From: JAWLCG01 sp041687295
GTDB lineage: Bacteria; Planctomycetota; Phycisphaerae; SM23-33; FEN-1343
Assembly: GCA_041687295.1 (NCBI GenBank)
Contig: JAWLCG010000218.1
Location: forward strand, 1 to 8,649
Direction of reading: 5' to 3'
Length of the DNA stretch: 8,649 bases
Shown here: one piece after another, positions 4,948 through 8,649 of the stretch
Layout: the number at the start of each line of letters is the position of its first letter
How positions within the stretch are numbered: the first letter of the stretch is position 1
The notes under the pieces: generated by a model
Database searches by the model: none
What the model was told of the DNA's origin: nothing
Seen by the model: the letters and a program-made list of their open reading frames with translations, nothing else
Position numbers and translations under genes: made by a program

Positions 4948-6353
4948 CGCAGCTGCCCACGCAGGAGAGTTCCCCGCGGATCGCCATCACCCGCGAGCAG
5001 GCGATGAGCCCGCACGTCGACGACATGCTCGCCCGCCACGCCAGCCTCCGCGGCGAGGGCGGCATCACCCGCACCCGCCGGGGGCGATGGTACCGCCAGA
5101 ACTGGTTCCGCTTCATGCTGGCCGGCATGGCCGCCGCGGCCGTCGCCTGGGCCTTGCTGGAGCCCTACTACGACGACATGCTCTACCTGCAGGGCCCCAT
5201 CGAGCAGATCTCCACCTGGCCGACCCGCCCGCCGATTCCGCACGCGCCGACGGGCGAGCCGATCGAGCTGCTGATCGACCTGCAGGGGCCCGTGCACGTC
5301 AACGGGCGCGACGTCTACATCATGCCCGGCCAGACGAAGTTCCTCTACGCCGACGGGGGCAAAGAGCTGGCCGACCTGACCACCCTGGCGCGGGGCCAGG
5401 AGGTCGGGCTCTACCTCGACCCGCAGGCCCAGGCCGAGCTGGACCTGAGCATCGCGGTGTTCCTCCTGCCCGACCCGGCCACGCCGGCACCGGCCAAGGC
5501 GGCCATGGGCCTGGACGCCCAGCTGGCCCAGTCGATGGCGGCCGGTCTGGTGCTGTTCGCGGTGGTGGCGGCCCTGGTGGGCCTGGGCATCGGGGCGGCC
5601 GACGGGATCAGCTGCCGGCTGGTCCGCCGGGCGCTGCTGGGCGGGGGCATCGGCCTGCTGGCCGGGTTCATCGGCGGGTTCGTCTCCGGCCGGCTGGCCG
5701 ACCTGGTCTACCTGCCGCTCAACGCCCTGGCCATGCGGCAGGAGGGCGACTCGGCCGCCGGGCTGAGCACCTTCGGATTCCTCATCCAGATGGGCGGGCG
5801 GGCGCTGGCCTGGTGCCTGGCCGGCATGGCCATGGGCCTGGGCCAGGGCATCGCCATGCGGTCGGGTCGGCTGCTGATGTACGGCTTCCTCGGCGGGGTC
5901 GTCGGCGGCCTGCTGGGCGGGCTGCTGTTCGACCCGCTCGACCTGCTGCTGCTGGGCGTGGACAAGCCCAGCGCCCACTGGAGCCGCCTGGTCGGCATCG
6001 TCGTGGTCGGCGGCAGCGTCGGGGCCATGATCGGCGTGGTCGAGCTGCTCGCCCGCGACGCCTGGCTGCGGATGGTCGAGGGGCCCCTGGCCGGCAAGGA
6101 GTTCCTGATCTTCAAGGACACGATGTACCTCGGCGCCTCGCCGCGGTCGGAGATCTACCTGTTCAACGACGACGCCGTCGCCGCCCAGCACGGCGTCATC
6201 CGCGCGGTGGGCAGCAACTACGAGATCGAGAACCTCCACCGCGACAGCCCGCTGCTGGTCAACGGCGGGCCGACCGGGCGGACACGCCTGCGCCACGGCG
6301 ACCAGATCACGCTCGGACGCACCGTGTTCGTCTTCCAGACGCGCAAGGGGTAA
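4944..6353 (+). CDS. Six-pass membrane protein with C-terminal FHA domain
   Basis: The 469-residue protein has a basic cytoplasmic N-terminus (1-52), membrane segment 1 (about 53-73), and a large extracytoplasmic part (77-195) containing GPVHVNGRDVYI. Five more segments follow (about 198-218, 231-250, 276-300, 310-329 and 348-369), several rich in glycine. The distribution of basic loops supports both ends being cytoplasmic. An FHA fold occupies about 373-469 (YLGASP..EIYL, VAAQHGVI, YEIENL, LLVNGG, HGDQITLG). FHA domains usually bind phosphothreonine, but the usual Gly-Arg and Ser-Arg-x-His positions read GAS and AAQH here, so phosphate binding may be weak or lost. AGGAGG seven bases upstream and the ATGA overlap with the protease gene decide the start and imply equal expression. 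It may be the membrane platform that couples a signal to the conjugation enzymes; this is inference. Confidence 0.88.
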   Translation: MTQLPTQESSPRIAITREQAMSPHVDDMLARHASLRGEGGITRTRRGRWYRQNWFRFMLAGMAAAAVAWALLEPYYDDMLYLQGPIEQISTWPTRPPIPHAPTGEPIELLIDLQGPVHVNGRDVYIMPGQTKFLYADGGKELADLTTLARGQEVGLYLDPQAQAELDLSIAVFLLPDPATPAPAKAAMGLDAQLAQSMAAGLVLFAVVAALVGLGIGAADGISCRLVRRALLGGGIGLLAGFIGGFVSGRLADLVYLPLNALAMRQEGDSAAGLSTFGFLIQMGGRALAWCLAGMAMGLGQGIAMRSGRLLMYGFLGGVVGGLLGGLLFDPLDLLLLGVDKPSAHWSRLVGIVVVGGSVGAMIGVVELLARDAWLRMVEGPLAGKEFLIFKDTMYLGASPRSEIYLFNDDAVAAQHGVIRAVGSNYEIENLHRDSPLLVNGGPTGRTRLRHGDQITLGRTVFVFQTRKG

Positions 6354-6357
6354 GGCC

Positions 6358-6957
6358 ATGGACCCAGCCACCACACGCCCGCCCGCCGACGCGTCGGCCG
6401 AGACCGGCCTGTGCGCGATCTGCCAGGGCCCCGTCGCCGGCCAGCCCGCCCGCACCTGCCCGGCCTGCGGCGTGGCCGTCCACGACGACTGCTGGGAGTA
6501 CAACGGCGGCTGTGGCATGTACGGCTGTTCGGCGGCGCCGCCGACGGAGAAGCTCGACCCGCTGGAGATGCCCGTCAGCTACTGGGGACGGGAGACCAAG
6601 AACTGCCCCTCCTGCGGCCAGGAGATCCAGGCCGTCGCCCTCCGCTGCCGCCACTGCGGGGCGCTGTTCGAGACCGCCCAGCCCCAGGACGCCTCGAGCT
6701 ACCGGGCCCGCAGCCAGCTCCAGCGCGATCTGCCGGCTGTGCGGCGCGGAACGGTCTGGCTGCTGGTGCTGAGCATCGTGCCCTGCACGGCCCTGCCGAC
6801 GGCGATCTTCGGCGGGGCGTGGTACGCCGGCCATCGCCGCCAGATCGCCGAGCTGCCCTCGCTGTACGGGGCGCTGGCGAAGCTGGCGTTGGCCATCGCC
6901 ATCGGCCAGAGCGCACTGGGCATCCTGGCCGCCCTGCTGCACGCGTCGCTGCAGTAG
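6358..6957 (+). CDS. RING-finger and zinc-ribbon membrane protein, E3 candidate
   Basis: The 199-residue protein begins with a RING-type cross-brace: C19-x2-C22-x11-C34-x2-C37-x4-H42-x2-C45-x6-C52-x4-C57. The segment HDDCWEYNGGCGMYGC is characteristic of the prokaryotic RING families described next to bacterial ubiquitin-like genes. A zinc ribbon follows (C83, C86, C97, C100), then two membrane segments (about 132-156 and 170-196), so the fingers should face the cytoplasm. It starts four bases after the FHA gene with AAGGGG seven bases upstream. It is the obvious E3 candidate, holding the E2 encoded next and directing transfer of the Ubl near the membrane. The RING assignment is strong; E3 activity is inferred from the neighbours and has not been shown. 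A purely structural zinc-binding role remains possible. Confidence 0.91.
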   Translation: MDPATTRPPADASAETGLCAICQGPVAGQPARTCPACGVAVHDDCWEYNGGCGMYGCSAAPPTEKLDPLEMPVSYWGRETKNCPSCGQEIQAVALRCRHCGALFETAQPQDASSYRARSQLQRDLPAVRRGTVWLLVLSIVPCTALPTAIFGGAWYAGHRRQIAELPSLYGALAKLALAIAIGQSALGILAALLHASLQ

Positions 6958-7004
6958 CCCCTCTTGCGGCTCAACCGATGGAGGCGCAGGCCGCGAGCGC
7001 AGTA

Positions 7005-7084
7005 TGGAGTGCGGCGGCCTTGACGCCGCTTTGGATCGCCTACGACCGAGCCAGCCAAAGCGGCGTCGTTGCCGCCGCACTCCA
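7005..7084. repeat. 80-base inverted-repeat element upstream of the E2 gene
   Basis: Two 30-base arms (7005-7034 and 7055-7084) begin and end with TGGAGTGCGGCGG and CCGCCGCACTCCA. They are complementary except for a few bases in the middle, with a 20-base loop. Each arm can also fold alone (GCGGCG with CGCCGC), so alternative structures exist. It lies in the 185-base gap between the RING and E2 genes and ends 46 bases before the E2 ribosome binding site. It has no coding capacity of note and looks like a small dispersed palindromic or MITE-like repeat. Confidence 0.75.
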
Positions 7085-7142
7085 AAAGCGCGGTCCGCCG
7101 ATCGCGCAGGGACACCCCCGGGCGATTCTGAAAGGTCTTATC

Positions 7143-7604
7143 ATGACACCGAGACTGCGCCGGCTGCAGGCGGACCACCAGCAGGTGACGGCGATCTTCG
7201 CCGCCCACCCGCACATCGCCATTGTGTCGGCCGATGGCGAGCCGCCCGAGAAGTACCTCGTCGAGTTCCGCCTGGCCGGACTGGTGCCGGGCCCCCAGGG
7301 CCCCCAGCCGGGCCTGACGCACCGCGCGGAGGTCTTCCTGCCGATGGACTACCCCCGCCGCCCGCCCTTCTGCCGCATGGTCACGCCGGTGTTCCACCCG
7401 AACATCGACCCGCAGAAGATCTGCATCGGCGACCACTGGTCGGCCGGGCAGCGGCTGGCGCACCTGATCGTGCGGATCGGCGAGATGATCAGCTTCCAGA
7501 GCTACAACGTCAAGAGCCCCCTCAACGGCGAGGCCGCCGCCTGGGCCGAGCTTAACGCCGACCGCCTGCCCCTGCAGAAGGTCGACCTGTCGGCGGGCCT
7601 GTGA
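7143..7604 (+). CDS. E2 ubiquitin-conjugating enzyme (UBC fold)
   Basis: This 153-residue protein matches the length and layout of a minimal eukaryotic E2. It has an N-terminal helix (about 3-20), the meander with YPRRPP (70-75), the diagnostic HPNI (85-88, where Asn87 stabilises the transition state), the catalytic Cys94 in KICIGD, Trp99 and the following helix. It then has the NVKSPLNGEAAAW segment (122-134), corresponding to the region before the last UBC helices. All landmark residues are present, so it should be active, accepting the Ubl from the E1 and passing it to lysines or other acceptors. The start is supported by GAAAGG seven bases upstream of the ATG. It overlaps the DUF2752 gene by one base. 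It follows the RING gene, fitting an E2-E3 pair. RWD or inactive UEV relatives are excluded by the intact cysteine. Confidence 0.96.
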   Translation: MTPRLRRLQADHQQVTAIFAAHPHIAIVSADGEPPEKYLVEFRLAGLVPGPQGPQPGLTHRAEVFLPMDYPRRPPFCRMVTPVFHPNIDPQKICIGDHWSAGQRLAHLIVRIGEMISFQSYNVKSPLNGEAAAWAELNADRLPLQKVDLSAGL

Positions 7605-8011
7605 TGGCCGATGCGGCCCACCCAGTCGGCCGGCCCCGGACGCGGTGGGGGCCCCTGGCGGCCTCGGCCCTGCTGGCGGGGGTGTTCCCGCTGGCCTGGC
7701 TGATTCGGCCCCTCGCCATGGAGGGCCGATACACCATCTGCATCTTCCGCACTGTGCTGGATCGGCCCTGCCCGCTGTGCGGCATGACCCGCGCCTTCGC
7801 CAGCGCCGCCCATGGCCAGCTCGCCCAGGCCAGCCACTACCACCCCCTCTGGCCCCTGGCCGCCGGCATCATCGCCGCCTTCGCGATCCTGCTGGCCATC
7901 GACGGGGCCACCGGCTCGCGCTGGGCCGGCTGGGCCGGGCGGCGCCTCCGGCCCCTCTGGCTGCTGGCCAGCGCCGCCACCCTCGCCTACGGCCTGTGGC
8001 GGTGGCTCTAG
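7604..8011 (+). CDS. DUF2752 family membrane protein
   Basis: The 135-residue protein carries the DUF2752 signature CPLCGMTRAF (56-65) after a short extramembrane segment. It also has the HPLWP motif (80-84) that begins a membrane helix. Predicted membrane segments are about 17-36, 78-99 and 116-134. The family is widespread in bacteria and its biochemical role is unknown; the conserved C-x2-C pair could bind metal or react as a thiol. The ATG at 7604 overlaps the E2 stop (TGATG), so translation is coupled to the E2. A GTG three bases earlier is also possible and would add one residue. It is the last gene of the operon. Whether it belongs to the ubiquitin-like pathway or only shares its transcript is open. 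Confidence 0.92.
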   Translation: MADAAHPVGRPRTRWGPLAASALLAGVFPLAWLIRPLAMEGRYTICIFRTVLDRPCPLCGMTRAFASAAHGQLAQASHYHPLWPLAAGIIAAFAILLAIDGATGSRWAGWAGRRLRPLWLLASAATLAYGLWRWL

Positions 8012-8035
8012 CCGCCCCATCTCGCACTCGCCCCA

Positions 8036-8052
8036 GCCGGACTGCGTCCGGC
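8036..8052 (+). repeat. Short hairpin after the operon
   Basis: GCCGGAC (8036-8042) pairs with GTCCGGC (8046-8052) around TGC, 24 bases after the last operon stop. There is no T-run directly behind it. It may protect the 3' end of the transcript or be another intergenic palindromic repeat. Confidence 0.45.
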
Positions 8053-8059
8053 CTACAGG

Positions 8060-8090
8060 AAGGGGCCAGCTCCAACCAATCAGGCCCTTT
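8060..8090 (+). terminator. Weak candidate intrinsic terminator
   Basis: AAGGGGCC (8060-8067) pairs with GGCCCTTT (8083-8090) with one G-T wobble and a 15-base loop. It lies between the operon and the convergent gene, where a terminator is expected. The only T-run is the three bases that are part of the stem, so support is limited. Confidence 0.35.
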
Positions 8091-8130
8091 GTCTGTTGGG
8101 CGTGTGGGTGCGTTGTGCCTCAGAATGGAA

Positions 8131-8176
8131 GGCCCGGCCACGAATGCCCACGGATGGCAATCCGTGGGCTTGGGCC
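8131..8176. repeat. Palindromic element, copy 2 (first copy at 1144-1187)
   Basis: GCCCACGGAT (8146-8155) pairs with ATCCGTGGGC (8160-8169) around GGCA, inside an outer stem GGCCC (8131-8135) with GGGCC (8172-8176). The flanks GGCC(C)xGCCACGA and CTTGGGCC match copy 1. Compared with copy 1 the innermost pair is T-A instead of A-T, so pairing is kept while sequence changes. It lies between two convergent genes, where it could also help end transcription from either side. Confidence 0.75.
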
Positions 8177-8216
8177 GAGCCGTGGCACCCCGGCGCAATC
8201 TCTTCCCTGGCACCCG

Positions 8217-8645
8217 CTACAGACCGGCGTCGCTTGGGCTTGACGGTTGGGCGGCGAGCTGGCGGGCGATGGTGGCCTGCCGGCTCAGGCGGGCGCGGTA
8301 GCGGAACATCAGCACGATCCACCAGATGCCGAAGACCAGCTTGCCCAGGCCGGCCGCGCAGCCCAGCAGGCCGCCGAGGACGGCCAGCACGATCGCCCAC
8401 GGGCCGCCGGCGGTGAAGGCCCGGGGCAGGGCGGCCGGCAGGGCCGGGGCGATCACCACCACCGCCCCCGAAAGAATCGTCAGCAGGCCATAGGCCGGGC
8501 ACAGGCCCCACATGACGATCCGCGTCTGGCGCGCCAGCGGGCGGTCGGGCACGCGCAGGGCCAGCCGCTGCAGCATGAGCAGACTCGCCGCCAGCGCCGC
8601 CACCAGCGGCACGGCCAGCACGGCGCCGATCGCCATGAGCGCCAT
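8217..8645 (-). CDS. Hypothetical membrane protein, possibly cut by window edge
   Basis: I do not recognise this protein. It has 142 residues if it starts at the ATG at 8645 and includes three or four hydrophobic segments (about 3-26, 42-68 and 81-114, the last long enough for two). A basic C-terminal tail (RYRARLSRQ and beyond) should be cytoplasmic. The frame stays open to the right edge, so the true start may lie outside the window and no ribosome binding site can be seen. It runs toward the ubiquitin-like operon and ends 205 bases from it, so it is a separate transcription unit. It is credited as a gene because of its clean pattern of membrane helices with polar loops and the absence of a credible competing frame on the other strand. 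Confidence 0.6.
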   Translation of the reverse strand: MALMAIGAVLAVPLVAALAASLLMLQRLALRVPDRPLARQTRIVMWGLCPAYGLLTILSGAVVVIAPALPAALPRAFTAGGPWAIVLAVLGGLLGCAAGLGKLVFGIWWIVLMFRYRARLSRQATIARQLAAQPSSPSDAGL

Positions 8646-8649
8646 GCTG

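Noticed and set aside
2222..6353. Type VII secretion locus, suggested by a YukD-like protein and an FHA membrane protein
   Set aside because: There is no WXG100 substrate and no FtsK/EssC-type ATPase, whereas E1, E2, RING and JAMM genes are all present.
4938..6518. 526-codon open frame on the - strand, and a 561-codon frame on the + strand at 5087-6772
   Set aside because: Both are shadows of the FHA and RING genes, which have clear domains and ribosome binding sites.
7020..7046. Promoter starting with TTGACG upstream of the E2 gene
   Set aside because: The TTGACG is inside the palindromic element, the spacer to the next TAC-like hexamer is 15 bases, and that hexamer (TACGAC) is a poor -10.

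Overview
The window is very GC-rich, uses strong Shine-Dalgarno sites and dense operon packing, and has gaps filled with palindromic repeats. Together with the gene content this suggests a Planctomycetota bacterium (Phycisphaerae-like). That assignment rests on style and gene content, because no rRNA or other phylogenetic marker is present.

Positions 1-700 hold no convincing gene. The first ~140 bases are a cluster of short hairpin repeats, including three copies of a GCCCC-TTC-GGGGC unit. A plausible sigma70-type promoter (TTGACG-N17-TATGCT) lies at 387-415. From 701 to 8011 ten genes run on the + strand as one apparent operon: a B-box-like zinc-finger protein with two membrane segments (DUF4190-like); a zinc-ribbon plus B-box protein with three membrane segments; a small PH-like protein; a YukD/ubiquitin-like protein; an E1-like ThiF adenylyltransferase; a JAMM (JAB/MPN+) deubiquitinase-like protease with a membrane anchor; a six-pass membrane protein ending in an FHA domain; a RING-finger plus zinc-ribbon membrane protein; an E2 ubiquitin-conjugating enzyme; and a DUF2752 membrane protein. 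A convergent membrane-protein gene on the - strand, possibly cut by the right edge, closes the window.

The central content is therefore a complete bacterial ubiquitin-like conjugation pathway: Ubl, E1, E2, RING-type E3 candidate and JAMM deconjugase. The E1 should adenylate the C-terminal glycine of the Ubl and pass it to Cys94 of the E2. The RING protein could direct transfer, and the JAMM protein could remove the modifier. The component families are known from comparative genomics of prokaryotic ubiquitin-like systems. What stands out here is how much is membrane-bound: the protease, the FHA protein, the RING protein, both B-box proteins and the DUF2752 protein all carry transmembrane segments, leaving only Ubl, E1, E2 and the PH-like protein soluble. 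The protease and the FHA protein also share a GPVxxNGRxxY motif in their predicted extracytoplasmic parts.

Seven of the ten genes sit in tight groups (gaps of 2-29 bases, or 1- and 4-base overlaps). The three long gaps inside the operon (191, 206 and 185 bases) each contain a different palindromic element. One of these recurs near the right end with compensating base changes in its stem.
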